From: Eudorina sp. 2006-703-Eu-15
Lineage: Eukaryota > Chlorophyta > Chlorophyceae > Chlamydomonadales > Volvocaceae
Assembly (NCBI GenBank): GCA_003117195.1
Contig: BDSI01000150.1
Coordinates: 1 to 64,000 of the forward strand
Length of the DNA stretch: 64,000 nucleotides
Reading direction: 5' to 3'
Shown here: positions 12,101 to 24,198 of the stretch, piece after piece
How the letters are laid out: every line of letters starts with the position of its first letter
Position numbering within the stretch: the stretch's first letter is position 1
The notes under the pieces: generated by a model
The model's database searches: none
What the model was told of the DNA's origin: nothing
The model's input: the letters and a program-made list of their open reading frames with translations, nothing else
Made by a program: the position numbers and the translations under genes

Positions 12101-15100
12101 GTGGGGCAGAGGGGGCGGACAGAGGCGCGGCGGGGGCCACCAGGGGGGATGCAGCTTGAAGGGACGGACCCCGACCGAACCCGGGAGCCCCCGGGGGCTG
12201 AGGGGCGACCAATCACCCGTGTGTTGCAGCCATCCGGGGTGGCACTTGCGAATTGGTTCCACAGGTGAACTGCCAGGTGACTGCATCGTGTATCGACGCG
12301 AAGGAGACGTAGCAGCGGTTACGGTGGGCTCCAGCAGTGGTCTGTCCGCCAGCCAGCCAGCCAGCCAGCCAGTCAGCCAGCCGGTCAGGTGGCCATCTGC
12401 TGCCATCCGCCAGCGGTCTTATCGCCATCCGTACGTCATCCGCAAGGCGACCGCACCTGGCCTCCGGTCGCCGGTTCGGGTCCGTCCCGAGCTCCCTCAC
12501 CCACCCTGCTCGGCCCCCATCACCCATTCCACGAGGGGCGTCACATTGCCGATCCGCGACACACCCCGATTCCGCCTGGAACGCCCTCTTCCGTGCCGCG
12601 CTGCCGCCCCGGCATCCTTGCATACTGTTCGATTTTTGAGCTTTACCATCCTTGCCCCTCTCCCGTCGCACTCGCTCACTCCGTTCCTCGGCTTCCCTCC
12701 GTGCATAGCCATGTCCTGGGACGGCGCTCGCGGCGCGGCCACACCTTTGTCGGACAAAGGTCGGGAACGAGTCTGTTCTTTTCGGGTTGGGTCGGGTCCG
12801 CACTTTGCTTGCCGTCGCACTGGCGGCAGCGCGGCCGCGCCGCCGCGCGCAGTCTCTGTTCTTCCACTGCCATGCAGATACCTCGCCACATAAAGCATTC
12901 TGAGTATTTCTGGGTGTGCCCGGGTTCGTTTCTGTTTTTCCTCTTTCCAATTCACCCCAATCGCGCCCACCAGTCACTCGTCCCCAGTCTCCCGCCCCGG
13001 CGCCTCCCTGAGTGACCCCAACCAGATCATCATCCCCAGGGGAGCGAGGGGTCACAACGCAGGCCGCTGTGTGCCTCCCTCGGCTCGCATCACATCCGCA
13101 TCTGTCAGTCCAGTTACCGACATCTCGCGGAATGTCTCCTCAAACCCGGAGGCCTGTTTCGGGGTTTGACTCGATGAAGAGATCCATCCTCTGGGCTCTG
13201 GAACGACGCACCTTGTCCAGTGCCATCAGCGCGCCGTCCAGGATGGTAAATGGGTCGCCGCCACGGCCGCCCGGGGGCGGTGCCGCCGCGCCGCGCCCCT
13301 TCGCGCCCCACGACATGTACGACTGCAGCGAGGTCTCCATGAGCTCCATCACGAGGCACACCCCCGGCGGGTCCAGGCACGCCGCCAGCAGCCGCACGAT
13401 GTTGGGGTGGTTGCAGCGGCCCAGCACCTCCACCTCCTGCGCCAGCTGCCGCAGGGAGGCGCCCACCTTCACCTCCGCCGCCGGGTCCGCCCCTGCATTC
13501 GCCGCCGCCGCCGGGTCCGCCCCTGCATTCGCCGCCGCCGCCGGGTCCGCCCCTGCATTCGCCGCCGCCGCCGGGTCCGCCCCTGCATTCGCCGCCGCCG
13601 GGTCCGCCCCTGCATTCGCCGCCGCCGGGGGGTCCGCCCCTGCATTCGCTGCCGCCGCCGGGTCCGCCCCTGCATTCGCTGCCGCCGCCGGGTCCGCCCC
13701 TGCATTCGCCGCCGCCACCGGGTCCGCCCCTGCATTCGCCGCCGCCGCCGGGTCCGCCCCTGCATTCGCCGCCGCCGCCGGGTCCGCCCCTGCATTTGCC
13801 GCCGCCGGGGGGTCCGCCCCTGCATTCGCCGCCGCCGGGTCCGCCCCTGCATTCGCCGCCGCCGGGTCCGCCCCTGCATTCGCCGCCGCCGGGTCCGCCC
13901 CTGCATTCGCCGCCGCCGGGTCCGCCCCTGCATTCGCCGCCGCCGCCGGGTCCGCCCCTGCATTCGCCGCCGCCGGCCAATCCCCTGCGCCTCCGCTGTC
14001 CGGTGCCTGACCGTCCAACGTCCGCAGGCCAGGGGCCCGAGCCGTCTGGGTCGGCGGAGAGGTGGTGCCAGCTGCTACAGCGGCGGTGCCAGCTGCTACA
14101 GCGGTAGTGTCGGCCGCTATAGCAGTAATGTCAGCCGCTACAGCGGCGGTGTCGGCCGCCACAACTGTAGTGTCGGCCGCTACAGCTGTAGTGTAGGTTC
14201 CTACAGTGGTAGGATCGACTGCTGCAGCGGTAGTGTCGGCCGCTGCTGCTACAGCAGTGGCTAGGGCTGCGTCGCCGGGTTGGGCGGCCCGCAGACCTGA
14301 TGCGGTTGTTGGAACGGAGGTGCCGCCCGGACAGACTTGGCTGCGCCCCGGGTTGCGGAAGCTACCAAACAGCTCCAGCGACCCCATGTCGAACAAGGTC
14401 GACGGTATCAAGGTGTACTCACCCGCCCTCCCCTCCATCGATCCCAGGGGCACGGAGACCCCGGGCAGCCCTGGCTCGGGCGCCCCAACCAGCGGCGGCG
14501 GCGGCGCCGCCCCGCCGGCATCCGGCGCCGGCGGCGCCTCCCCGCCGAAGCACCAGCCCTCCAGAACCTTGACCGCAACTCGCTGGCCCCGGAACAGCCC
14601 CTCGTACACCCGGCCGAACCCGCCCTTGCCCAGAATCACGGGCAGCAGTCGCACGACGTCGCAAGCCGCCGCCGCCGCCGCCGTACGCGGCTCCGCCGCC
14701 GCGCGTGCCATCCGCACCGAATCCGCCAAGACGGCGTCTCCGGGCAGCAGCGACGACGACGACGACGAGCCGTTCGTGTCCGTCTTATCGCCGCCGTCGC
14801 ACTTCCATTTCGCGTCCGCGGCGGCCGCCACGCCGCAACCCGTCTTGTCTGCACCCTGTTTCGGGGTTGCTGCGTTTTCGGCTTCAGGCGCTCCACACTG
14901 CGGCCCCGGGGGGCGCCCGGTGGGCTGCATGGCGCAGCCGGGCGCCGCTGAGCTCACTTTGAGCCGGACCCCCAGCTGAAGGTCCGCGCGCGGCTCCGTG
15001 AAAGGTGAGACCACCACCGCGCAGTGCGGCAGGTGCTTCGGCCCCGAAGCCAGGTCGCCCCTGGCCGTACTCGCTGGTACGGCAGTTGCCGTGGGGTATG

Positions 15101-18100
15101 TGTGCGTCGGGGAGCCCACGCCGTCCGGGGCCGTGGGTAGGTCTGTCGCGCCGGTGCCGACGTGGCGCCTGCGCACACACGTACAGTTGCAAGGACTTTG
15201 AGGAGGTTGAACAGCGGGGCTGCAAGGCGCAGCCCGCCCAGGATGGGCTCCTGCCCAATACCTAGTGGGGTCACAGCTATCGCCGGTTCTCGGTAAAACG
15301 GGAATCGGGCGAGCGCCCTTGGTTGAGAGCGAGGGGACAGAGGCAAGCCGGGCGGTTAATCGGCGTCGCGCGACAAAGAGGGTGCTCGACGTCCGACACG
15401 CGATGCACTGCTTGTACACGTACGGTGATCAAGGTGTCGTACACGCGATGCAACAGCACGCCACGCCAGGAGGGCGCGCGCGCGTGTGTGCTAGACGAAA
15501 CGACGGCGTATCCTGGTGGCGACGTGCGCGGGTAAGCTTCCCAGATGTGAACATGTTTGAACGTGTAAACATGTAATCTCCTCCACTGGCAGCGCCCGTG
15601 GAGGAGATTACATGTTTACACGGGCAGCCCCCAGCAGCCAAGGACTCGCTGCATCGCTACGGCGACCCCACAGCAGGGCGCACCCGGGGGACACGGGCAG
15701 CCCCCACACCGGCCCGCTCTTCTACCCGACGCGCACCTTGACCGCCGGCGAGCCAAGGCAAACCACAGCGCAAGACCCAACAAAGCAGCTCCTGCGAGGG
15801 AGCGGGACGTGCGCCAGCGAGGGTACCTTTTGGGCGTTTGGCCGTGTGCATGCCGTGCGGTACGGCGCGTCGAACGCCAAGCGCCCGTACTGTAAGCCTT
15901 CACCTCCACACCACCGCGCATTGATCGCCTTTCGCCATCGAATGCCTATGATGATTCAAAAATGTGTCCCAAGCGCGGATCAGATCAAGACTCGAAAAAA
16001 GAAAATGACTGCACGTCCCTGTGGCTGTGCCACGTCGTAAGGTTCTAGCCTTCCTACTCCCCAGCGTCAACGCGTGCTGGATGTGGGTGCCTGTCTTCGT
16101 TTTAAACCCCGGCCGCCCACCCACCTGCCACGGAGACGCAAACCACCACAGCCGGCAGCCAGCCACGCGCGGCGCCCCCACCTCCGCCGGGCCCGTCGCC
16201 GTTGCCGTGTTTGAGCCCAGCGGGAGCGCCTTGCGCGCTCGAGTACGATTCCGGGGGTACATATGTCAGCGGCGGCGCCCGCGGTGACAGCGGCAGCAGC
16301 GCCGCCGAGGCCGGCGGCGGCGCCGCCAAGAGCACCAGTACGCAGGGCAGCAGGCCGAATTTGCGGATGCACTCCGCGGGAATGATGTCCACGCACAGGC
16401 CCCGGGTGTCCAACATCCAGAGCTGCCGCGCGACGCCGATTGGGTGCGGGCGACAAGGGAGCAGGAGGGATACAGGACATTGGTAGACATAAGGGAGCAG
16501 GGGGAGGGTCGAGCACCGGGGACGGGTGCGGCGAGGGAAGAGGGAGAGGCGCACATGACGGAGAGGCGGACCAGGCATCAGGCGCAGGTGCACGACATTT
16601 TGTACTTGGCCTGGTATACACCGTTGATCCCTTTGGGGTCCGCTGTAACGTTCATTCGTTCATCCATTCATTCATTCGTTCATTCTGCACTGCATTAAGT
16701 TAACACGGGGATACAACACACACACCCGATTTGGGGGGATCACGCACCAGGTATCCCGCCCGGACGGTTCGCTGCGCGGGCTGCTCCAGCTCCATGGCGT
16801 ACCCAGCGTAGTCCACATAACGACCCGTGTACGCATAACAACGGTTAAGTACGGGCGCGTCGGGTGCCGTACTACAGTTATCGGCCTGCGGCTCCGGCAG
16901 GACGTAGGTGTTGATGCCGGGTAGCACCGCGGGGCGATTTTCATCGGTCGCCTTCAGTGCTTGACTGACGGGAGCGGCGCCGAGGCCGGGGTCAGAGGGG
17001 GGGAGAGGGAGGGAGGGAGCGATCGCACGAGTACGGAAGCATGGTCAAGGTGTACTGGACACAATCCACGGTGGTGCGGGTGCTGGGCCCACAAAGGTCG
17101 CACCGGTGCGCCACGAAAACGGTGAGGCGGCCCCGGGTGCATCGTGTGAGAAGTCGATTGTGTGAGGATGGGTTGGTGGAGGAGATGCGCGCGACCCTTC
17201 TGACTCGCGAGCGAAACCGCCCCGTTACCCCGTCTCCCCCCCTGGAGCGACGCCGAGTGACTCAGAGAAGAGTCGCGCCCATCAGGGTCTTCACCGCAAT
17301 GGACATGGTGCCAAAGGTGGTCCGCAGGTGTCGCAAAGGGGCGGAGGCGATCCGTGTTGGGCTGCCCTGGTTCAGGCTGCCCTGGTCCAGGCTGCGTCAG
17401 GCTACCCCCAGGGCAGGGTAAACCTACGAGGGCGGCCTTGCCCCGCCCGCATCCCCGCAATCCCGCCCCGAGCTTCGCGCCCCATCGATCCCTGCCCCCC
17501 TCACTCACGTCACCAGTTCCACCGTGAAACACAGCTCCCGGTAGAGGGCAGACTGCACGAGCTGTACGACTGCAGGTGCCCCGTCGAGCGGCGTCACGTC
17601 GAGCAGGTCCAGCCCCGGGGCCTGGTTGAACGACCCGGCGCGGAAGTGGATGACGACCACGCGCCGGAGCACCAGATACACGCCGTTGGCCAGCTGGACC
17701 TGCGTTGGGGAGGTGGGGAGGTAGGCAGATGTGTGGAGGGCGGGGCAGGGGCGGGGAGTAGCAGGGGCGGTCAAGGTCAGCGGTTGGGGGAGCTGGTGGG
17801 GCAGGTGACTGGCGGGTCGCCTGATGTGGGTTATGGGCGCAAGGCGCCGGGCAGCAGCGTCGGCTGGGGAGCAGGCTGGGGAGTAATGCGAATGCGAGCC
17901 CAGAACGAAGCCTAGGAGCTGGCTGGAGGATGGGCCTGTCGCTGCGATGCTGGCATAGTCATATGACCAGCCACGTGAGGACTTTTCTCGGGCCATTTGT
18001 GTGCACAAAGGCGACTACGCCCGATGCGGTGCGTGCACTGAAGGGTCCTCCATGAAAGCCAGTGGGGCTCGCTGCCTGAAATAGAACGTGACGGCGAATG

Positions 18101-18477
18101 GACGGCCGCGGACAAGCTCGACGCGCCGAGCTCAAGCGGGAGGCATCGCGGATACGCTTGCAACGGGACGCTTTCTGCAAACCGTGACACCTGCCGCAGC
18201 GACTCGCCTTTCGGCGGACGTACGCAATGTCTAGGACTACAAACTGTGCTGTGGCGCTTTCGATGGTGAAGTTTCGTCTCAGCACAGTGACCGCAGGCGG
18301 CCAATCGCTGTCCACAAGCGTCACATCACCCAACAGTTGCGCATTATCCATTTCCGGGTTTGCAAGCGCAGTCGCCAAATCAGCCCCGGTTCTGCAAAGG
18401 GCTGCTGAAGCCTGCTCTGTCGCCCAGGGTTGTGACGCAAAAAAGAATAAAAATAACAGCCAGCTAGTTGGAGCCAT
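9140..18477 (-). CDS. Transmembrane receptor-like TKL protein kinase with large N-lobe insertion
   Basis: Thirteen exons: 18477-18208, 17699-17509, 16964-16748, 16422-16125, 15791-15737, 15060-13212, 12089-12015, 11585-11529, 11220-11158, 10772-10754, 10163-10123, 9714-9655, 9334-9140. They total 3390 nt (1129 aa) with all phases matching. Residues 1-25 form a signal peptide (MAPTSWLLFLFFF). An extracellular region to about 310 follows, then one membrane helix split over exons 4-5 (LPAVVVCVSVAG plus AALLGLALWFALA) and a basic stop-transfer ARRRSR. The cytoplasmic kinase has GKGGFGRVYEG (about 487), VAVKVLE, QEVEVLGRCNHPNIVRLL, HRDVKPANVLL, DFGLSRL, TPYMAPECFD, DMYSFGVLLW and CWEVDPRRR, so all catalytic residues are present. 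About 355 residues, including 17 NAGADP repeats, sit between the beta-3 lysine and helix C. Intron 1 appears to use a GC donor. The ligand and substrate are unknown. Confidence 0.9.
12348..12383. repeat. (CCAG)n microsatellite
   Basis: About eight CCAG units with one variant (CAGT), in the kinase intron between exons 6 and 7. Confidence 0.85.
13486..13975. repeat. Coding minisatellite, 17 copies of a 27-30 bp unit
   Basis: The plus-strand core TCCGCCCCTGCATTC occurs 17 times, separated by GCC-rich spacers of 12 or 15 bp. On the minus strand it encodes NAGADP followed by AA to AAAA, with variants NAGADPP and NAGADPV. It lies in kinase exon 6. Units are multiples of three, so copy-number change keeps the frame. 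Confidence 0.95.
14065..14275. repeat. Degenerate coding repeat (VAADT type)
   Basis: On the minus strand, loose repeats of AVAADTTAVAA are encoded in kinase exon 6, next to the NAGADP array and within the same kinase-domain insertion. Copies diverge more than in the neighbouring array, which suggests an older expansion. Confidence 0.8.
15562..15622. repeat. 25-bp perfect inverted repeat (hairpin), 11-nt loop
   Basis: Arms 15562-15586 and 15598-15622 are perfect reverse complements around an 11-nt loop. The element lies in kinase intron 5 (15736-15061). The arms contain TGTAA on both strands. Confidence 0.95.
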
Positions 18478-20017
18478 CGGTTAATATGCTGTGAGTCAAA
18501 CGTCACAGTTACTCTGAGTTCTACACTCAAAATTGTCGCATTTCTGGAATACAAGCAACATGCAGAAAATACTGCAAGCTCTGTATAATTCTCATGCAGA
18601 TGGTTTGCACAAAATAATAGCCATGGCTGAGCGAATGGTTCTAAGCATCATAATGATGCTGGCCCCACGGCACGCCGGTTGGTGCTAGCGTACTACGCCG
18701 CAAACCACCAGACCCGGTCCTTGAATGCGTTTTGGATGAAACTGTTCACATTTTGTGCATAATGTTGTTTCCTCTAAAGGGCTGTGGCTGTGGCCACGGT
18801 AGGGAGGGGTGGTGCTTGGAATGGATTTTTTGCAGCTCGCGGCAGGTCGTGTACTGCAGAGCAGTACTACCATAACCCCAAGTTCCGCGCTCTGCCCAAA
18901 AAAATCTTTGGAAGAAGTCTTGAGGACCCTTGGAAGGACCCATGATGCGCTAAGAAATTTGCGCAGATACATGACGGCAGGCGCGGGGGAACTAGTACGT
19001 ACTGGTAGTACCTGGATACGCCGCCAGTCCTAATGTTCTAAGGTGCCCTAACTCAGAGCCCTTAACGGCGCAGTTAGCTGCATCTACTAAGAACAATTCT
19101 TCAATGCCACAATTCTTTTGGCTCGTAGCTTGGGCTGATTTTCTTCGACGCTGTTGAGCACGTCTGAAAGGACGGCCAGGGCAGGTCAGCTGAAAATCTC
19201 GCGCGTTGAGGTCGCCCTGCATATGAGTCCTGTAACCTGCTTAGCGTCCGGGACTTGGCGGATACCACGAACGGCTCATGCATGACTTCTGCCGTCCCTG
19301 GCCGTCCGGGCTTCCCGGGGCTGCGTCCCCGGAGCACCATCCAACAGACTGCTCGTCAGCCTGAGCAATGATGCAATTTAGGAAGCCCTGAATCAGAGGG
19401 GATGTCCATATCGATCAAAAAGTTGGACTTAGCTAAAACGAAAGGAATTGCTCCCACGGGTGGGGGTTGACGAGGTCTAATAACACCCTGAATTATATGT
19501 TCCTTTTCTGTCGAAGAAAAAGTGCAGCTAAATCCGATGGCATCACATTGTCCTGATTTAAAAACTGCATCACATTGCCCATCATTTAAAAACTGTTAGA
19601 CACTGTGCTGCTGCGTGTACAATGATTTGTATTTGACATATTGTTCATATTTAGCGCAACGCGAAAACCGCAACAGCGAGTTCTGTGCATCAGGTTTTCG
19701 GGGTTTCGGTTAGTCTGTTACTTGGAGTCTGCCTGAGTCAGCCCCGCAACTGGGAGTCTGAGACACAACAGCAAGTTGCAAGCTTAGAACGCGAGATGTA
19801 GGCGGGCTTTAACTTTTGTTCGCCAGTTATCAATATAGCCATGATAAAAGGTCATCTCCACTCGCATTCCTCAAGTCACCAATGCTGTTCAGCGATCGTC
19901 ATCGTTAACTCAAGGAAATACATCAGTAATTTCGAATAAAAAACATACTCTTCACAGTGATCGCCCTCTGAAAAAGGCGGGAATCCCGATTACATCAACG
20001 CCAGAAGCGAACCCACC
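18478..20017. promoter_or_regulatory. Divergent intergenic region between kinase and BTB genes
   Basis: About 1.54 kb lies between the start codons of the minus-strand kinase and the plus-strand BTB gene. It is clearly more AT-rich than the genes, has no convincing open frame, and must hold both 5' UTRs and promoters. I see no clear TATA box at a fixed distance from either start. A short palindromic stretch rich in GTAC lies near 18990-19015. Confidence 0.55.
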
Positions 20018-22010
20018 ATGTCGCGAGCTTACCTGACCTATCTCAGCAGTCTGTTTGACTCCACTGAACATTCCGATTGCACAATTTCGTTCTGCGTGGA
20101 AGTTGACGGACCTCCTGCGCCCAAACGGCCCCGGACGCGCAAAAGCACTGCCCAGAGCCAAGCTGATGCGGGCCGCAAGTTGCTGGAAGGCAAGTACCGA
20201 AATTCGATTTGCTCATTACATGGTCCATGGGTGCTGTGCTGCTGATCGCTGCAAGTAACCGACCAAGCTAACCATGTTTTATGTGTTTTGCCCTGTTTTA
20301 TCCCCATTGGTTCCCTTATCCGTTGCATAATCTTCTATTCATACCTATTCATACAAAACTCCCTCTGCAATGCTCGCTCGGCGTCTCCTCTACCAGCTCT
20401 CTAAACGCACTGAAGCCCTGCAGCCGACGTTTTCTAAATTACACCTATTCAAATCTAATCCGCCAACACCCTCCCTCCCTTCGCCATTGAACACCGCAGA
20501 GCTCCCAGCGCACATGATGGTCCTGTGGGGTGGGTCCGACCGCTTCGCCGCCCTGGCCAAGGAGTGGCAAGACGAGCATCCCCACGCCCATCACCACTCC
20601 GCCTCCTCAGCTTCCGGCTCCGCCCCCCTCCACCACCACCTCCAACCCCATCCCCCCGAACTGACTGTCATCCTCAACTCCGTCGCCGACCTGCCCCACG
20701 CCCGCGCCGCCATACGCTACATCTACACGGGCAAGCTCCCCAACCGCGCCGGCACCGCCGAACTGCTACAGCTACGCCGACAGGCCGCGTGCCTCCAAAT
20801 CAAGGGCTGCGTTGAGAAGTGCGACGACGCCATCGCGACCCGTGCCACCACAACCGCCGGAGTCATCGAGCTCCACGCCTGCCGCCACCTGCTCCCTCCC
20901 GCCGCCGCCGAACCTGCCGCGGCGGCGCTCCTCGCCGCCTGCCGCAGGCAACTCACCCGCAACTGCGGCGCCTACATCGCAACCCTCCAGCCCGGCGCGC
21001 TGGGTGAGCTGCTCGCCTGGCTCTTCCCAGATGCACCCTCGGCTATGAGCGACCCCGACACACGCCGACAGATGCAAGCCCTCCCCGCACCCGCTCTGGA
21101 GGCCCTGCTCCGCTGCGACGCGTTCGCAACCGACAACGAGGCCAGCGTGCTCTTGATGCTGGCGTACTGGCTCCAGGCCAACAATGCCACCGTCAGTGCC
21201 GAGGTCCGGACCCGGCTGTGCCGTCATATCCGTCTCAGCCACCTCAACACAGCGTACTTGCACGGCCTCCTTCCGCGTGTCGCCTGGTTCCCAATTACTC
21301 GGGAGGAGCACCAATTTCTGTGCCAGTTTGTGTCGGAGCCGGACGCCCGGCGGCGCAAGTCGCTGGCGTCGGCCGCGGCCGGCAAGTATGACTGCAGTAC
21401 GACGTGGTACGCCGCGCCGCGGCGGCCAGCGGTGCGCGCCGATGCGGGCCGGCCGTACGACTGGGCCATCTCGCAAGACGATCTCGCTGCGGATCTGGAT
21501 CTCGCGACGAACAAGATCCCGCAGGGCCTCAATGGCGCTTTTGCCAACGGCGCGACTCGGCTGGTGGCGCAGGGTTTCGAGTGGTACCCAAGCACGATCT
21601 GGTTTAACAATGACGGCAAGCCCGAGGCCGTACTCAGCTGTGCCGTACCGGGTCCTTTTGCCAGCTTCGCCTCGGCCAAGGATGTGGTTGGAGTTGCCAG
21701 CGTGTCGGCGCGGCTGGCAGTGTATCGCTGGCGGCAGTGTCACCGCAGCAGCGGCGGCGGGAGCAGCGGCAGCGCCAATGGCTGCAGCGCCGCCGCCGCC
21801 GCGGCACGGCGGGAGGAGGCGACGTGCAAGGTGTACGACGTGGACGAGCCCGTGAGCATTACGAGTGGCCTGGCGGCGGGCGCGGGCTGGCGCCTGACTG
21901 TGTTTGGGAAGAATATCGATAAGGCCCCCGGCGCGTCTGTACGGCTGATGCCGGACCTGCATCCGTACTTGCACGACGGCAAGATGAGCGGTTCGCTGAC
22001 CTTTATGTGA
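20018..22010 (+). CDS. BTB-BACK domain protein
   Basis: Two exons, 20018-20189 and 20500-22010, give 1683 nt and 560 aa. Residues 1 to about 150 form a BTB/POZ fold: SDCTISFCVEVD, then LPAHMMVLWGGSDRF, then ELTVILNSVADL and AAIRYIYTGKLP. A helical BACK-like region follows (AYLHGLLPRVAWFPITREEH), then a C-terminal region of about 200 residues beginning YDWAISQDDL that resembles the beta-rich tail seen in expanded algal BTB families. Such proteins often act as substrate adaptors for Cullin-3 ubiquitin ligases. That role is inferred from the fold only. His-rich and Ser/Gly-rich inserts interrupt the domain. The only intron appears to start with GC (GAAG then gcaagt), which alone gives the frame joining the two BTB halves. 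It is head to head with the receptor kinase. Confidence 0.88.
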
Positions 22011-24198
22011 TTTGCGCCTGGTTTTATTCAAACACACTTCCATCGTACGACAGCGCGGTTTTTAGGGAATGTGCGTTTGGCGTTCACAGGGAGGATCCAA
22101 AAGTTGTCTTGGTTGAAAACTTGATGCCTTAAACGCCAACTCTCACTATGCGCTGCGCAGAATGCTGTTGGAATGCCGTACGTGATCCTGCGCGCATTTC
22201 TGGTGGCGTTGTTTTGTTGTGGGATAGCGCCTGTTTCAGGTGATGTATTGCGGACGAGGGGGACAGGGTTTCGCTCAGCGGGGTGTGTGAGTACGTGCTG
22301 GCTTGGAGTTGGACGGTTGTGACATGCGAGCCACATCCGGCTGGAAGATGCCCGGGATGGCGTCCTCGCCTCAGCTCACCTCACCGCCCGTTGGTGCTAG
22401 AGCAGCGAGGTGCCGGCGATATGGACATGTGGTGTGTTTGGGCAGGAGGCGTCCTAAGCCTTCCGAAAGCGCAGCGATGGCAAGTTTGGGTGAGTGAGAA
22501 ATGACGGGCTGCGGCCTTGACTCGGAGCGTGGGTACACGCACGCGCACGCTAACGGAGGATTGGGCTGACTGAGACAGAAAGCCGCGTGTGTGCGTAGGA
22601 AACGAACCGCGTGTGTTTAGAAAAGCCGCGTGTGCGTGCAAGTGTGTTGTTGTTGGCTGAGCGCGACTGTGAACCGTGGCAAGGCTGCCGTCAAGGGCCT
22701 CCCAGGTTGATGGTGGAAAGTGTGGGTTCCTGCGAGGAGCTGGATCTTGTCTGTGGAGTGTTGACGGGCCATTTCAGGGAGTCTGGAACGGGGGCTTTGG
22801 AAACCGACCTAGTTGTTGGCTGCGTGTCCTTGCTGCGTTCATGTGTGTACGACAGTGCAAGCAGCGTGCGTCGTCTGCCGCACGGCAGGATGTAGGGGGC
22901 ACAGGGTTTCGTGGGGTGCCCCGCCGCGTGGTGACGAAAACGGTCGTATGCGGACTCCGCGACGGACTGGGTTCGGACTGGGTTTTGCAGGCGTTGCGCA
23001 GCAGGGGGGCCCACGTCGGGTGTATGCAGCAGCGGCCCCCCCCCCGGATGCGTGGGCCTAGGATGAATCTCAGACTGGTTTGGGACGCTTGCCTTCCCAA
23101 TATTCTTGAGGCGAGCACTTGGTTGGATAACGGTAAATAATCCTTTACAGCGCTACGCACGCTGTGATGGATCACTGTACAGCGATCTGTCATATAGGTC
23201 AAGCCTCGAGCGTTTGCTTGTCGGAATTTAGTGAGCTGATAGGGCGCTAGTGGACTGGTGGTATGCATGTGGGGTGATCGCTCGGCGCAGATGACGCGTA
23301 GGGGAGCCCTCTTGGCGGCTGCTCTGTTGTCTGTGGACGTCTGGGGCTGCGGTACCTCGGGCGTGTACGGGGTCGTACGGGTGAAGCGAGCTCCTCGTAT
23401 CAACTTCTCTTATCTATTTTCCCTTAACGTACATATCAACGTATTTCTTGTCCTTAGGATTGCCGGACGCGTAGCACGCCTCCTTGGGCTGCCGTACTGG
23501 ACCCAGTTGCTTTCGACGGGCTCCGAACTGGTGTCCGCCCGGTTGATGTTCCGGTGATGAACGCAAGTCTTTATGCGGGCGAATTCGCCATTCCCACGGA
23601 TATCGGTATGCTGTTCGTGTAACTCCCGTCCACACTCGTTACGCCATTGCAATCGCGCTCAGCAAAGACGGAGTTACCGTCAGGTGTATCCGTCATTACC
23701 CGGGAGAATGTGGCCATCCTGGTGGCGTGGCACAAGGGAACACGACTACAGGCAAATGTTTCTTGGGCTCATACCCCATTAGATGCCCGCTCGGGTGAGC
23801 AGGGGTGAGCGGCGGCTGTTTTGCTCGCATGACGCTGTGTGGAGCTCTAGGGGAGCTGAGGGGCTTTTGTTGGTTACGACTTGTTGGCAAGGACTCGAGG
23901 TGCGTCGCGCTTCGATTACCGACAACCTCCGATAAACCGACCCGGTTGGTTGGTTCCGTTGGCAGGTTGGTTGCTCCCACGGTCGCCGGCTCGCCGCGCG
24001 TCAATCGGCTGACCTGGGCCCATGCAATTTAACAAAGGAAATCTAAGCTGGTTTCTAGCTCTGTGTGTTGCGCGCTTTACAATAAGGGAAAGTCACGCGG
24101 ATAGGCCACCTTGCAGGAGCGCGCCAGCACAAGGCGGCATACGCGCCGTTTTCCAAAAGCGGATTGCCATAGTAAACTTAGGATAAATTTTGTCAAAG
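22011..24198. other. Intergenic, no supported gene
   Basis: This holds the 3' side of the BTB gene and the promoter of the polyprenol reductase. Short open frames (for example plus 23258-23557) have no recognisable motif. No TGTAA was found close behind the BTB stop. Confidence 0.6.

Noticed and set aside
13012..14010. 332-codon plus-strand open frame and its shifted companion (13407-14264), apparently Ala-rich or Arg-rich repeat proteins
   Set aside because: They are mirror reads of the NAGADP minisatellite in kinase exon 6. The minus strand has the conserved kinase motifs and matching splice sites on both sides.
20772..22043. 423-codon minus-strand frame
   Set aside because: It is a shadow of the BTB-BACK exon. 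The plus strand carries recognisable domain motifs.
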